Of a stretch of DNA of 64,000 bases, positions 17,986-27,992 are shown in pieces. Position 1 is the stretch's first letter. Each line of letters starts with the position of its first letter. Origin of the DNA: Celeribacter litoreus (GTDB lineage: Bacteria; Pseudomonadota; Alphaproteobacteria; Rhodobacterales; Rhodobacteraceae). The notes below the pieces were generated by a model that worked only from the letters and a program-made list of their open reading frames with translations, was not told where the DNA came from and searched no databases. Location: NCBI RefSeq assembly GCF_020165855.1, contig NZ_JAIUFY010000011.1, positions 172,179-236,178 on the forward strand. Direction: 5' to 3'. Position numbers and translations under genes: made by a program.

Positions 17986-19287
17986 TCATGACGACTTCTC
18001 ATAGTTCAGTTTTGCTCTCGCGAGATAGGCAAATAGGAAGGTCAGATAATAAGGTTTCCCACCGACCGAGTAGTGAAACGCGAACACAAAAATGGACGCG
18101 AGAATCAGATAGACCGTAATCTCACTCCATATGCGTGTCTCTGTGCGCATCATCGGAACGCGCAGGTTTTGTGAAATCGTGACCAATGGGCGAAAAATGA
18201 GGCCAAAATATATGATTGATAAGATGCCATATGTATTAAAAACAGAGACATACAATGTGTCGCGATATGTTGGCGAATTGTTGGAAACCGCACCTGTCCC
18301 GTAACCTTGGGGGCGAAACTCCCCCAAGACGGACACATATTGAATGATACGCCCACGGGTTGAGGCGTCCCACAGGCTCGGTGTGAGTGCGACGACTAAC
18401 AAGAAAACGATGGCTGTCAGCCCCGGTATCCACGCAAGCCGAGTAATCTTTTTGAGGCGGAAGGTGCGTGCAAAGAAAAAGAGCGCGGCCGCAAAGAGAA
18501 ACGAGATGATGCCGGAACGTGTCTGTGACAGGAAAACCGCATAGATGTTCGCGACAAGGACGATGAACAACAGAAGTGCTCGGACGCTATTGTTGCTGCG
18601 CACAAGTCCGACGAATGCCGCAATAGCCATGAGCGCACTCAGAAAACTATACTCGACCGAGGATATAAGAACGCCGGTGGCACGTAAGGCGCCGTCTCTC
18701 AGGAATTGATATTGGATAAGCCGTTCAGCTGTATCGAGTTCGAGTTTTCGTGCGGCGACGAAATCGTAGTACCAGAGTTCTTTGTACTCGGTTCCGACGT
18801 GCCACGCAGTCCAGATTGAATAGCCCACCGAAAACATTGAGGCGCTGAGGATTGCTGCGAACACAATCATGTAGTTGTGAGCCCCGGACACTCGCGGCAT
18901 CAGAAAGATACAGGGCAGCAAAAAGGGAAAAATATACCGGCGGGTGGTCCCGTAAATTTGGGCGAGTCCGTCGCCGCTGACAAACGCTACGGCAATGCCG
19001 AAGACTGCAATGACAGAAATACGGATAAAGTCTTTGCGTAGCTGCGTGTCAATTCGATGTCGTAAAAAGAGCAGTCGCGTAAAGCCGATCACCAAGAATA
19101 TTTCTTGCCACGCCTTTAGGAGAACGGCGTAGGGACTATTAACATCATTAAAAAACTGAATCAGCACGAAATCAGTGAAAACGATAAAGAGCGCGTAGAG
19201 CATTATGAACGCTGGAAACGCCCAGTACGCCGCTGCAGCGGCATATACATAAACTCCCACAACGACCAGAAAAGCTAGAAATTCCAC
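17986..19287 (-). CDS. wzy: O-antigen/exopolysaccharide polymerase-like membrane protein (Wzy-like)
   Basis: The 433-residue protein has about eleven hydrophobic segments and a long periplasmic-type loop around residues 130-210. It has a late LSQTRSGIISFLFAAALFF segment typical of Wzy/WaaL-family proteins. Such proteins polymerise undecaprenyl-linked repeat units in the periplasm. Sequence conservation in the family is poor, so the call rests on topology plus its place between wzx and glycosyltransferase genes. The start is GTG (19287) with AAAGG upstream. It is AT-richer than flanking housekeeping genes, as usual for wzx/wzy. Confidence 0.75.
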   Translation of the reverse strand: MEFLAFLVVVGVYVYAAAAAYWAFPAFIMLYALFIVFTDFVLIQFFNDVNSPYAVLLKAWQEIFLVIGFTRLLFLRHRIDTQLRKDFIRISVIAVFGIAVAFVSGDGLAQIYGTTRRYIFPFLLPCIFLMPRVSGAHNYMIVFAAILSASMFSVGYSIWTAWHVGTEYKELWYYDFVAARKLELDTAERLIQYQFLRDGALRATGVLISSVEYSFLSALMAIAAFVGLVRSNNSVRALLLFIVLVANIYAVFLSQTRSGIISFLFAAALFFFARTFRLKKITRLAWIPGLTAIVFLLVVALTPSLWDASTRGRIIQYVSVLGEFRPQGYGTGAVSNNSPTYRDTLYVSVFNTYGILSIIYFGLIFRPLVTISQNLRVPMMRTETRIWSEITVYLILASIFVFAFHYSVGGKPYYLTFLFAYLARAKLNYEKSS

Positions 19288-19372
19288 ATTAAAGCCTTTT
19301 CATACTCGTGGCTGGTCTTGGAGTGAGTGAGGTAAAATCTGTCGCATGTGACATGATAGGCGATGACTGTTT

Positions 19373-19501
19373 TTAGTTTTGCTCGAAAGAACTCAAATTC
19401 TTGAGATCGTCTGCATAATAGTCTTCCACGAAAGTTCGAACATAGTCGAGTTGCGCGAGATCGATGCCGCCAGACTTTCGCTCCTTGAAAACAAATTTCA
19501 T
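19373..19501 (-). CDS. Small 42-residue ORF coupled to wzx, function unknown
   Basis: ATG at 19501-19499 overlaps the TGA stop of the wzx gene (ATGA), and the frame runs to TAA at 19375-19373. The peptide starts MKFVFKERKSGGIDLAQLDY and is rich in charged residues (VEDYYADDLKNL), with no membrane segment. The perfect stop-start overlap and sensible composition argue that it is translated. It could be a genuine small protein or the N-terminal stump of a decayed gene, because about 85 non-coding bases separate its end from wzy. I do not recognise it. Confidence 0.5.
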   Translation of the reverse strand: MKFVFKERKSGGIDLAQLDYVRTFVEDYYADDLKNLSSFEQN

Positions 19502-20934
19502 CTTTCGATTTCATGATAAGTTAGCTTCAGACCTGCCAAAAGTATGAACACCAAGCCAAGAATGACAAAAGTCTTCGCAATCAACCCTGTGTAAAAAACT
19601 GATATCAGAACCAGAAATGTTGCTGCCAGCGCAAGAACATCGACGGCGAACTCTCGGAAATCGCGGGAAATATAGCGCGACACAAAATGTCTCAGAATAA
19701 TCATGTTCAGGCACACTCGCGTGGTCCATGCAAGCGCCACGCCAATCAGCCCAAGCCAATTGATGAGCGCATACAGGAGGATCGCATAAATCGGCAGTTC
19801 AATTAAGTTAGCATAAGCCGTGAGTTTTGCGTGCCCTTTCGCTTGAAGGGTGTTGAAGGCTGCTCGAGCAACAAAGTTACAGATTAGGCCGGCCGACAAA
19901 ATGCTCAGGAACTTCCAGCTATTTTCTGCAAAGTACTCTCCGAGCCAGAGGCTGAGCACTGATTTACCTAGGGACACGATGCAAATCGCTACCAAGATCA
20001 TGAATCCCCCGAGGATTGCCTCAGAGGTTCTGTGAAGCCGTCTGAAGCCTTCAAAATTGCTGCTTTGCTCGCGAGATGCTTTCGGGAATATGACTGCGAA
20101 AATCGCTTCGGGAATGATCGACAGCCTGGAGATCACGTCATAGGGGGTCGTATAGAACGCGACACTTGCTGGACCGGAAATTGCCGAAACGATAAAACGG
20201 TCGAAGTAGACCATTATTGGGGACACGAAATTCGATACTGTCATCCATCCTGCCATCTGCATTGACTTGAGCGGTGATATCCACCCTTTGAAGGCAAAAA
20301 AGTTATTACTTTTGAATGTGTTAAAGATTATCAACAGTGGAATTGCGAGGATCATATACCTGAATATACTTATTGCCATGACAGCTGTCGGAAGGTCCGC
20401 AGAGACAAACTTTGCTGCCAGGGCAGGGCCAGCAAAAACCCAGGATCCTACAGCTGCCCTTAAGAGTGCTGCTGCTGTAAATTTGCTAAACGCCTCTAAA
20501 AGGCCGCGCGCTGCTCCAAAGAAGATTACGGAAGGAATCGTTATCCCCAACCAGAGAAGAGCATGATTGAAGTCATCGCCCATTTCCTCGGGCACATTGA
20601 GCCATTGATGGATGTTTGTCTGCGATAGCACAAGGATTAGACAGCACCCGATCGCTGCAAAAATAATCAAGAGTGCAGTGATTGAACGAACTGTACTCCA
20701 AATCTTGTCAAACTCTTTGGCAGCTAAGCAAATGGAGACCTCACGCGTCATTACACGTCCGAGCCCGAGATCGAAAATACTAAAATATCCGATCAACACC
20801 CAAACGAGGCTCAGGTATCCAAACGCTTGCAGTCCCAGGGTCTCAATGAGATACGGGATGCAAAATATGGCGAGGCCAAACGGTATAAATGCAGTTAAGA
20901 TATATGTTATAACTGCTGCGTAGGTTTTGTTCAT
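19498..20934 (-). CDS. wzx: Wzx-like polysaccharide flippase (MOP superfamily)
   Basis: From ATG 20934 the protein has 478 residues with 12-14 predicted membrane helices. The first begins almost at once (AVITYILTAFIPFGLAIF). The N-terminal motif FGYLSLVWVLIGYFSIFDLGLGR is typical of RfbX/Wzx flippases. The family moves undecaprenyl-linked repeat units across the inner membrane. A longer form from a GTG at 20991 would overlap rmlA by 17 bases; I prefer the ATG, where the hydrophobic N-terminus starts. It lies directly downstream of rmlA. Confidence 0.87.
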   Translation of the reverse strand: MNKTYAAVITYILTAFIPFGLAIFCIPYLIETLGLQAFGYLSLVWVLIGYFSIFDLGLGRVMTREVSICLAAKEFDKIWSTVRSITALLIIFAAIGCCLILVLSQTNIHQWLNVPEEMGDDFNHALLWLGITIPSVIFFGAARGLLEAFSKFTAAALLRAAVGSWVFAGPALAAKFVSADLPTAVMAISIFRYMILAIPLLIIFNTFKSNNFFAFKGWISPLKSMQMAGWMTVSNFVSPIMVYFDRFIVSAISGPASVAFYTTPYDVISRLSIIPEAIFAVIFPKASREQSSNFEGFRRLHRTSEAILGGFMILVAICIVSLGKSVLSLWLGEYFAENSWKFLSILSAGLICNFVARAAFNTLQAKGHAKLTAYANLIELPIYAILLYALINWLGLIGVALAWTTRVCLNMIILRHFVSRYISRDFREFAVDVLALAATFLVLISVFYTGLIAKTFVILGLVFILLAGLKLTYHEIER

Positions 20935-20974
20935 AAGCCTGACAGTCGTAAGTGAAGATCGCGAAAGATCGCGA

Positions 20975-21862
20975 TCATCTTGCGGTTTCACTTTCCAAGA
21001 GTCTCATCAAATACCGACCATATTCGGTTTTTTTGAAGGTTTCAGCATGTTCCCGCATTTTCTCATCGTCGATCCAGCCTCGCTGATAGGCGATCTCTTC
21101 GGGGCAGCCGGATTGCATGCCTTGGCGCATTGAAAGCGTGCGCACGAAGTTCCCTGCGTCGAGGAGTGATCCGTGCGTACCGGTGTCGAGCCAGGCATAG
21201 CCGCGGCCCATGCGTTCGACGGACAACGTGCCGTCTTTCAGATAGCTTTCGAGGAGGGTGACGATTTCGAGCTCGCCACGCGGGGAGGGCTTTACTTCTT
21301 TGGCACGACGCGGGGCATCGCCGTCGAGGAAGTAGAGGCCTGTCACGGCGTAGTTCGATGGCGGGACGTCCGGTTTCTCAATAATTTCTTCGACTGTGCC
21401 TTCGGCATCGAATTTGACCACGCCGTAGCGCTCCGGATCGGCGACGTGATAGCCGAAGACTGTGCCGCCTACGTCTTTCGAATCCGCCGCATTGAGCATC
21501 TCGGGCAGGCCGTGACCGAAGAAAATGTTGTCGCCCAAGACCATCGCGGACGGCGCGCCGTCGAGGAAGTCTTCGGCAAGGATATAGGCCTGCGCGAGAC
21601 CATCAGGCGATGGCTGGGTGATGTAGGTGAGGGACAGACCCCATTGCGAGCCGTCACCGAGCAGGCGTTTGAACTGATCCTGATCCTGTGGCGTTGTGAT
21701 CATCGCGATCTCGCGGATGCCGGAGAGCATCAGAACGGACAGCGGATAATAGATCATCGGCTTGTCATAGATCGGCATGAGCTGTTTGGAGACGGCCATG
21801 GTCAGCGGGTAAAGGCGCGTGCCCGAGCCTCCGGCGAGGATGATCCCTTTACGGTCTGTCAT
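20975..21862 (-). CDS. rmlA: Glucose-1-phosphate thymidylyltransferase
   Basis: This 295-residue enzyme joins glucose-1-phosphate to dTTP, the first step to dTDP-L-rhamnose. The nucleotidyltransferase motif GIILAGGSGTRLYPLT is at residues 6-21, and SKQLMPIYDKPMIYYPLS and VLGDNIFFGHGL are classic RmlA segments. Its length matches the family. Start and stop overlaps (four bases with rmlD) show a tight rmlC-rmlB-rmlD-rmlA operon. It ends just before wzx. Confidence 0.96.
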   Translation of the reverse strand: MTDRKGIILAGGSGTRLYPLTMAVSKQLMPIYDKPMIYYPLSVLMLSGIREIAMITTPQDQDQFKRLLGDGSQWGLSLTYITQPSPDGLAQAYILAEDFLDGAPSAMVLGDNIFFGHGLPEMLNAADSKDVGGTVFGYHVADPERYGVVKFDAEGTVEEIIEKPDVPPSNYAVTGLYFLDGDAPRRAKEVKPSPRGELEIVTLLESYLKDGTLSVERMGRGYAWLDTGTHGSLLDAGNFVRTLSMRQGMQSGCPEEIAYQRGWIDDEKMREHAETFKKTEYGRYLMRLLESETAR

Positions 21863-22710
21863 GATGTCGTCTCCACTTCACTCAATACTTGCGCAAGCCC
21901 TGCGCGCCAGTCGGGGCGGTCGATCCCGAATGTGTCTTTTGTCGTGCTGCAATCCATCCGGCTGTTGCCCGGGCGTTTTGCTGGCGTGGGGTAGGCGGAC
22001 GTCGGGATGTCCTCGACCGTCATCTCTTTGCCCGCCTGCGCAAAAATCTCGCGGGCGAAATCGGCCCAGCTCACATCCGGTGCGCCCGAGAAATGATAGG
22101 TGCCGGATTTGCCCGCATCCGCGAGCAATTGCTCGGCGATGGACACACAGGCTTTCGCGATGTTGCGGGCCGGGGTGGGGCCACCGATCTGGTCCGCCAC
22201 CACCGTCAGCTTGTCGCGCGATTCCGCGAGGCGGAGCATGGTCTTCACAAAGTTGCCGCCATGCGCCGAGAACACCCAAGACGTGCGCAGGATCGCAAAC
22301 ACGCAGCCCGCTTCACGAATGCCGTTTTCACCTTCGAGCTTGGTTTCGCCATAGGCGCCGAGCGGACCGGTCGGATCGGTCGTTTTGAATGCGGTCTCTC
22401 CCGCGCCGTCGAACACGTAATCCGTTGAGATATGAACGAAAGGAATGCCCATCTCGGCACAGGTCTCCGCCATCTCGGTGGGAGCCGCCGCATTCACGAG
22501 CGTCGCAACCAGAGTGTCGTCCTCGGCTTTATCAACCGCCGTGTAGGCCGCCGCATTGATCACCGCCGCAGGTTTCAAATCGCGGATCTGAGCCGCACAG
22601 GCGCGCGGGTCCGTGAGATCGGCTTCATCGCGCCCGAGAAAGCGGGCTTTGGGCAGGAGTAGCTGCAACTCGGTCGCAACCTGTCCGGTTTTGCCGAAGA
22701 CGAGGATCAT
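21859..22710 (-). CDS. rmlD: dTDP-4-dehydrorhamnose reductase
   Basis: A 283-residue short-chain dehydrogenase that reduces dTDP-4-keto-rhamnose to dTDP-L-rhamnose. [11 protein letters not shown] is its variant Rossmann glycine motif. The YGETKLEGE segment holds the catalytic Tyr-x3-Lys, and [15 protein letters not shown] is diagnostic. The ATG at 22710 overlaps the rmlB stop by four bases. In-frame codons upstream would lie within rmlB and are rejected. Confidence 0.95.
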   Translation of the reverse strand: MILVFGKTGQVATELQLLLPKARFLGRDEADLTDPRACAAQIRDLKPAAVINAAAYTAVDKAEDDTLVATLVNAAAPTEMAETCAEMGIPFVHISTDYVFDGAGETAFKTTDPTGPLGAYGETKLEGENGIREAGCVFAILRTSWVFSAHGGNFVKTMLRLAESRDKLTVVADQIGGPTPARNIAKACVSIAEQLLADAGKSGTYHFSGAPDVSWADFAREIFAQAGKEMTVEDIPTSAYPTPAKRPGNSRMDCSTTKDTFGIDRPDWRAGLAQVLSEVETTS

Positions 22711-23756
22711 GCCTTGACCCCCAGACGCTCGCCAACGCCGTGACGTTCCTGAAGGGCGCGCCACCAGTCCTCATTGTCGAGATACCACTGAACCGTTTTG
22801 CTCAGGCCCTCTTCGACAGTCACAGACGGACGCCAGCCGAGTTCTTCGCGGATGCGGGTCGGGTCAATCGCATAACGCGCATCGTGCCCAGGACGGTCGG
22901 GCACAAAGGTGATCTGATCGGCATAGCTGCCGCTCTCTTTCGGCTGTTTCTCATCGAGAATGCCGCAGAGCGTTTTGACGAGTTCGAGGTTCGTCCGCTC
23001 GTTCTCGCCGCCGATGTTGTAGCTGCGGCCAAGTTCGCCCTTTTCTACGACGAGCAAGAGCGCATCTGCGTGATCCTCAACATAGAGCCAATCGCGAATG
23101 TTCGATCCGTCGCCGTAGATCGGAAGCGGCTTTCCTGCGAGGGCGTTGAGAATGATCACGGGGATCAGCTTTTCGGGGAAGTGGAACGGGCCGTAGTTGT
23201 TGGAGCAGTTCGTCAATACGACCGGCAGGCCATAGGTCTCATGCCATGCGCGGACGAGGTGATCGGAGCTTGCTTTCGACGCGGAGTAGGGCGAACGCGG
23301 ATCGTAAGGTGTCTCTTCGGTGAACTGCACCGACCGATCGGCGGGCAGGGAACCGAACACCTCATCGGTCGAAATGTGGTGGAAGCGGAAGCTCTCCGGC
23401 TTGCCGCTCTCGACCCAATATTTGCGCGCCGCTTCCAGCATGTTGAACGTGCCGGTGATGTTCGTCTCGATAAAGTCGCCCGGCCCGTCGATGGAGCGGT
23501 CAACGTGGCTCTCCGCCGCGAGGTGCATCACGGCGTCCGGTTTATGCTTGGCGAACACGGCATCGAGACCCGCGCGATCACGAATGTCGACCTGTTCGAA
23601 CGCATAGAGCGGGCTTTCTGCGGCATCAGCGACGTTGTCGAGGCAGGCTGCATAGGTGAGCGCGTCGACGTTCACTACTTCATGACCGCGACCTACTGCG
23701 AGACGCACGACTGCCGAGCCGATAAATCCGGCGCCACCTGTGACCAATAGTTTCAT
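22707..23756 (-). CDS. rmlB: dTDP-glucose 4,6-dehydratase
   Basis: The 349-residue enzyme converts dTDP-glucose to the 4-keto-6-deoxy sugar. It has the NAD motif [13 protein letters not shown] at residues 6-18. The substrate signature [11 protein letters not shown] comes next, followed by the catalytic [15 protein letters not shown] (Tyr-x3-Lys). Its length is standard. It overlaps rmlC by four bases and rmlD by four bases. Confidence 0.96.
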   Translation of the reverse strand: MKLLVTGGAGFIGSAVVRLAVGRGHEVVNVDALTYAACLDNVADAAESPLYAFEQVDIRDRAGLDAVFAKHKPDAVMHLAAESHVDRSIDGPGDFIETNITGTFNMLEAARKYWVESGKPESFRFHHISTDEVFGSLPADRSVQFTEETPYDPRSPYSASKASSDHLVRAWHETYGLPVVLTNCSNNYGPFHFPEKLIPVIILNALAGKPLPIYGDGSNIRDWLYVEDHADALLLVVEKGELGRSYNIGGENERTNLELVKTLCGILDEKQPKESGSYADQITFVPDRPGHDARYAIDPTRIREELGWRPSVTVEEGLSKTVQWYLDNEDWWRALQERHGVGERLGVKA

Positions 23757-24316
23757 AGCTTGTCCTTTGTGAAAGGCGTCACAAACTCTGCGAGGGTCTG
23801 TGCCTTTTCGTCTTTCTCAGAGATCGCCGGGGTGATCCCCTCAAGCGGCCAGTCAATGCCGCAGCTGTCCCATTTCACAGCGCCGTCGCATTCTGGCGCA
23901 TAGTGATCAGTGCATTTGTAGATAATTTCGCTGTCCGGCTCCAACGTCATAAACCCGTGCAGGAAGCCCGCGGGAATCCAGAGCTGTTTGCCATTGTTGA
24001 AAGAGAGCTCTTCGCCAACCCATTTCCCATAGGTGTCCGAGCCTTCTCGCACGTCCACAGCAACGTCAAAAATCCGGCCCTTGCCACAGCGGACAAGCTT
24101 GCCCTGTGCGTGCGGCGGGCTTTGGAAGTGAAGGCCGCGAACCGTGCCGACTTCACTCGACAGAGAATGGTTGTCCTGAACAAACTCGGGCAGGAAAAGC
24201 CCCGCGTCTTCGAGTTTCTTCTTGTTCCAGCTCTCGGAGAAAAAGCCGCGATGATCCCCGAAGCGGGGCGGTGTTATAATAACGACGTCTTCAATGGTCG
24301 TGCGTTCGATCAGCAT
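23753..24316 (-). CDS. rmlC: dTDP-4-dehydrorhamnose 3,5-epimerase
   Basis: From ATG 24316 the protein has 187 residues, the normal RmlC size. The cupin core holds [13 protein letters not shown] and [19 protein letters not shown], where the RGLHFQ histidine is catalytic. [14 protein letters not shown] and KCTDHYAPE come later. It epimerises the C3 and C5 positions of the keto-sugar. It is the first gene of the operon running to 17138. An upstream in-frame start at 24385 would add a repetitive EFEFE stretch encoded by a hexanucleotide repeat and is unlikely. Confidence 0.94.
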   Translation of the reverse strand: MLIERTTIEDVVIITPPRFGDHRGFFSESWNKKKLEDAGLFLPEFVQDNHSLSSEVGTVRGLHFQSPPHAQGKLVRCGKGRIFDVAVDVREGSDTYGKWVGEELSFNNGKQLWIPAGFLHGFMTLEPDSEIIYKCTDHYAPECDGAVKWDSCGIDWPLEGITPAISEKDEKAQTLAEFVTPFTKDKL

Positions 24317-25154
24317 AGTGTCTTCACCAGATCTGTTACATGTCTCAAACTCAAACTCAAACTCTGCTGAACCCGCATTCAGCATCTAGTATGGCCCGTC
24401 CGGGCCGTTCGTTATTCCTCTGGTCTCATCAATCTTCCAGTATAGGCATCGACCCGCCCAAGCGCGCCTTGCTAGCCGTTTTGTCTTTCATGTTGTAGGG
24501 GCAACTCCATCTTGGGTCGCCCCCAGATAAGCGTGACCAGTTCCGCGAGAGAAAGGCGCCCCATTGAAAAAGTCTCGTATGATTTTTGCAGGGCTGAAAC
24601 CAAAAAACTGATTCTTTGCTCGAAAAGTTTCGCCGCGTTGCAGAAAGCCATCATGTGGCCACAATCCGTCAGTTTTTTCAGTGTCAAGACGCGAAGAGAG
24701 TGCGGGGGGAGAACACCATATCCCCACCTCTCGTGCAGCGTGCGGAGCGGACGCCAAGGCATTAAAAACTGCACGCCAGCTGATCACTCTTCTTAGAAAC
24801 ACACGTACCCCCTAATCTTGAGGCGTGTATATCTTGCTTGACCGGTCAGTAAAACAAAACCCAGTCTCTGGGATCGCAAAGATGCCGAATTTTTGTCCGA
24901 CGCTTAAAGATTGACCATGCGTAAACCTGTGATGAGCTGTTGTTATCTTCGGCAGGTATCACTTTCGTATGTCCCGCAGCTTTGACGGGAAATTTCTACA
25001 TGCTAGGCTATCCTTCACGCGAAGCGGAACGTTAATCATCTTCGGATGGTTGCCTCCTGACCTATCGCAATAGGCATTGCGACTCCCCGCTCTGATGATG
25101 CATTTTAAACAATAGATTGTGTTAGATAAACTTTCTCAGCGCCTCGCGGTTTCT
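24317..25154. other. Long intergenic region between rmlC and manB
   Basis: About 840 bases without a supported gene. The rmlC-proximal end holds a TCAAAC repeat (about 24344-24363), a GCTGAA-TTCAGC hairpin (24367-24384) and a GGCCCG-CGGGCC hairpin (about 24392-24405). These could be leader elements of the rml-wzy operon. Frames of about 100 codons at 24472-24802 overlap each other on both strands and lack ribosome sites. The manB-proximal part is AT-richer. No insertion-sequence ends or RNA genes were recognised. Confidence 0.5.
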
Positions 25155-26534
25155 TCAGAGCACTTCGAGAACTACCCTTTGGGATATACATTCGACGAGT
25201 GCGACAGCTTTTGCCTCGCTCTTTGCCTGCGAATAAATCCGGAATTCCGGCGCATTGCCGGAGGGACGCAGATGCAGGACGTCTCCACTCTCAAAGTCGA
25301 TGCGCAGCCCATCGGTGAGGTCTGTAGCAGCAATCGTCCCGAACGGCGCGAAAAAGGTCGACCGTTTGGATTCATCGCCGATCAACCCGTTGAGGAAAAC
25401 CTCTGCTTTTGCGCGATCGATCTCCTGAACGCGGTCGGCCGCAGTGAAACAGGGCGGCAGGCTGGTCATGACTTCCGACAACGGCTTTCCGGCCTGTTGA
25501 GCGGCGATGAGGGGCGCGATGATTGGCAACATACAGTCACGTGTGGGCAGTGGGGACAAAGGGCCTGCAACCTGCGCCTCAAACCCCAACAGGAAGCCTC
25601 CATTCGCCTCGAAGCCCACGACTTCGGGATTTGCGGCCTCTCCCATGCCCGCGATCACAAAAGGAGACCCGATCCGAGTGAGGATCACCTCTTCAAAGTC
25701 AGGGAGGCAGCGCACCATATCGTTGGAGGAAACGGGTGTTACAACGGATTTTGCGGCCAGAAGCCGCGCAGTCAGAACTCCGAGAATGTCGCCGGGGATC
25801 ACCTTCCCCGTCTCATCTGTCAGCATCGGTCGATCAGCATCGCCATCGGTCGACGCAATTGCATCGAGACCGTTTTCCTGACACCAACCCCGTAGCTTTT
25901 CGCGGGTTTCAGGATCGACCGCTTCCGTGTCGACGGGAATAAACGTGTCGGAGTTTGCAAGGGGCACGACCTCCGCGCCGAGCCCGCGGATCACCGCTTC
26001 CATCGTGTCGCGCGCGACCGACGAATGGCGGTACACCCCGATTTTGAGCCCCTTCAATGCGCTTGCGCCGAAGGCCTCGAGATACCGGGCAATATAAGGT
26101 GTTTCCGCGTCGATCTTGTGAAGTGTGCCGGAGGCGGTTCCACAGTAACGAATTTGCGCCACATAGGCCTCGTTGATAGCTAATTCGTCCTCTTTCGAGA
26201 CCTCGCCATCGGGCAAATAGAATTTCAATCCATTGCGGTCGGCGGGAATATGGCTCCCTGTGACCATGATGGCTGGCGCTTTCGCCGACATGGAGGCCAG
26301 CGCGAGGGCAGGGGTCCCAAGTGCGCCGCAATCGACCACGTCGACACGGGAGGCCCGAGCTGTCTCAAGGATCACCTTAGCAATGTGCGGAGAAGACGGA
26401 CGCAGGTCACGTCCGAGGTAGAGCGTATTGTGACCAGTGCTGCTCAGGAAAGCATGCAAATAATCCGCGACAAGTTCGTCGGTCAGCTCGGTCACGAGGC
26501 CGCGCAGACCGCTGCTGCCGAATTTAGGAGCCAT
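25155..26534 (-). CDS. manB: Phosphomannomutase
   Basis: The 459-residue alpha-D-phosphohexomutase interconverts mannose-6- and mannose-1-phosphate. Its N-terminal KFGSSGLRGL is family-specific. The active serine loop is the variant TGSHIPADRNGLKFYL, in place of the common TASHNP. The metal-binding loop reads DGDADRPM, and the C-terminal phosphate-binding RPSGNAPEFRIY is present. All four functional loops are therefore there. It lies six bases after manC on the same strand, so the pair makes GDP-mannose. Confidence 0.92.
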   Translation of the reverse strand: MAPKFGSSGLRGLVTELTDELVADYLHAFLSSTGHNTLYLGRDLRPSSPHIAKVILETARASRVDVVDCGALGTPALALASMSAKAPAIMVTGSHIPADRNGLKFYLPDGEVSKEDELAINEAYVAQIRYCGTASGTLHKIDAETPYIARYLEAFGASALKGLKIGVYRHSSVARDTMEAVIRGLGAEVVPLANSDTFIPVDTEAVDPETREKLRGWCQENGLDAIASTDGDADRPMLTDETGKVIPGDILGVLTARLLAAKSVVTPVSSNDMVRCLPDFEEVILTRIGSPFVIAGMGEAANPEVVGFEANGGFLLGFEAQVAGPLSPLPTRDCMLPIIAPLIAAQQAGKPLSEVMTSLPPCFTAADRVQEIDRAKAEVFLNGLIGDESKRSTFFAPFGTIAATDLTDGLRIDFESGDVLHLRPSGNAPEFRIYSQAKSEAKAVALVECISQRVVLEVL

Positions 26535-26540
26535 CGTGCT

Positions 26541-27992
26541 TTATCCTTTCGCACCCTGTCCGCGCGAGTAGACATCTTCGTAACGGATGATGTCATCCTC
26601 ACCGATGTAGGAACCCGTTTGCACCTCTATCAAAACCATTGGCACTTTGCCGGGGTTTTCCAGACGATGAACCGCGCCGAGCGGGATATATACGGACTGG
26701 TTCTCGCTCACGATATGCACTTCGTCATCCATCGTGACGCGCGCCGTGCCCTCGACCACGATCCAATGTTCGGAGCGGTGAAAGTGGCTTTGCAGGCTGA
26801 GCGCTGCGCCGGGTTGAACGTGGATACGTTTCACCTGAAAACGACCGCCGACTACGAGGCGCTCGAACCAACCCCACGGGCGATGATCTTTCTGGAATTT
26901 CTGCGCCTGCTCCGCACCTTTGGTCCGAAGTACTGATACGGCTTTTTTCACGTCTTGCGCACGCGACATATCCGCGACGAGCACGGCATCACTCATCGCA
27001 ATCGCCATCACATTTCTAAGGCCGATCCCGACAATCTCCAGATTTTCGCTATCGGAGCGGAGTAGGCTGTTTTCACATTCGATTGCCGTCGCGCCGCCGA
27101 AGGTCACGACACCGCTCTCATCCGGTCCTGCTTCACGCCAAACCGCATCCCAACCGCCGAGATCGGACCAGCCGCCATCAAACGGCACAACAGCGAGATT
27201 GTCTGTCTTCTCCATCACGGCGTAGTCTATCGAGATGTCCTCCGCCTTCGCCCAGCTTTTCGGGTCCAGACGCAGGAAGCCGAGATCGACCTGAGCCGCA
27301 GAGACAGCGGTGCTCACCGGCTCGTTCAGTGCAGGAGCGAATTTTGTAAATGCTGCGATGATGTCTTTCGCCTTGAACAGGAAAATACCAGCATTCCATA
27401 GGTACGTGCCAGCGGCCACCATTTCGGCGGCGCGGGCGGCATCAGGCTTTTCGACGAACTGTTTGAGGTCGACAGTTGCGCTCGAAGCCTCCGGTTGGGC
27501 GATCAATTCAAGATAGCCATAGGCCGTCTCCGCATGAGTCGGCCTAATTCCGAAGGTGACCAGTTTGCCTGCCTCGACAGCGGAAAGGCCACTCTCGATC
27601 GCTGCATGAAACGCACTGACGTCGGGCACCACTTGGTCCGAGGGCGCCACCAACATCACGGCCTCCGGATTCTTCGCAAAGTGATAAAGTGCCGCCGCAA
27701 GAATGGCGGGCGCAGTGTTTCGGCCTGCCGGTTCGATCAAAACTGCGCCGGGATCAATGCCGATTGCAGCAAGTTGTTCGGTCACAATAAAGCGGAAATC
27801 CGAGGCTGTGAGAACCGTTGGCGCCGCAAAGTTCAACGCCTTGTGTGCCCCGCTCAGCCTTTTCACAGAAGCCTGAAAAAGGGACTCTTCATCGACTAAA
27901 GGCACGAACTGCTTTGGATAGCTTTTGCGTGACAGTGGCCAAAGTCTGGTGCCGGATCCCCCGCACAAAATGATCGGCGTGATGAGTGGCAT
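26541..27992 (-). CDS. manC: Mannose-1-phosphate guanylyltransferase / mannose-6-phosphate isomerase
   Basis: A 483-residue bifunctional type II PMI-GMP enzyme. The N-terminal nucleotidyltransferase opens with IILCGGSGTRLWPLSR and contains FVEKPDAARA. The C-terminal cupin isomerase starts after about residue 365 (DHRPWGWFERLVVGGRFQVKR), with the metal-binding QSHFHRSEHWIVVEGTA. It makes GDP-mannose for the polysaccharide with manB, which follows directly. Its promoter should lie in the 27993-28300 stretch. Confidence 0.95.
   Translation of the reverse strand: MPLITPIILCGGSGTRLWPLSRKSYPKQFVPLVDEESLFQASVKRLSGAHKALNFAAPTVLTASDFRFIVTEQLAAIGIDPGAVLIEPAGRNTAPAILAAALYHFAKNPEAVMLVAPSDQVVPDVSAFHAAIESGLSAVEAGKLVTFGIRPTHAETAYGYLELIAQPEASSATVDLKQFVEKPDAARAAEMVAAGTYLWNAGIFLFKAKDIIAAFTKFAPALNEPVSTAVSAAQVDLGFLRLDPKSWAKAEDISIDYAVMEKTDNLAVVPFDGGWSDLGGWDAVWREAGPDESGVVTFGGATAIECENSLLRSDSENLEIVGIGLRNVMAIAMSDAVLVADMSRAQDVKKAVSVLRTKGAEQAQKFQKDHRPWGWFERLVVGGRFQVKRIHVQPGAALSLQSHFHRSEHWIVVEGTARVTMDDEVHIVSENQSVYIPLGAVHRLENPGKVPMVLIEVQTGSYIGEDDIIRYEDVYSRGQGAKG

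Noticed and set aside
24472..24802. Three overlapping frames of about 100 codons between rmlC and manB on both strands
   Set aside because: They overlap one another, have no ribosome sites and show no recognisable family or steady codon pattern.
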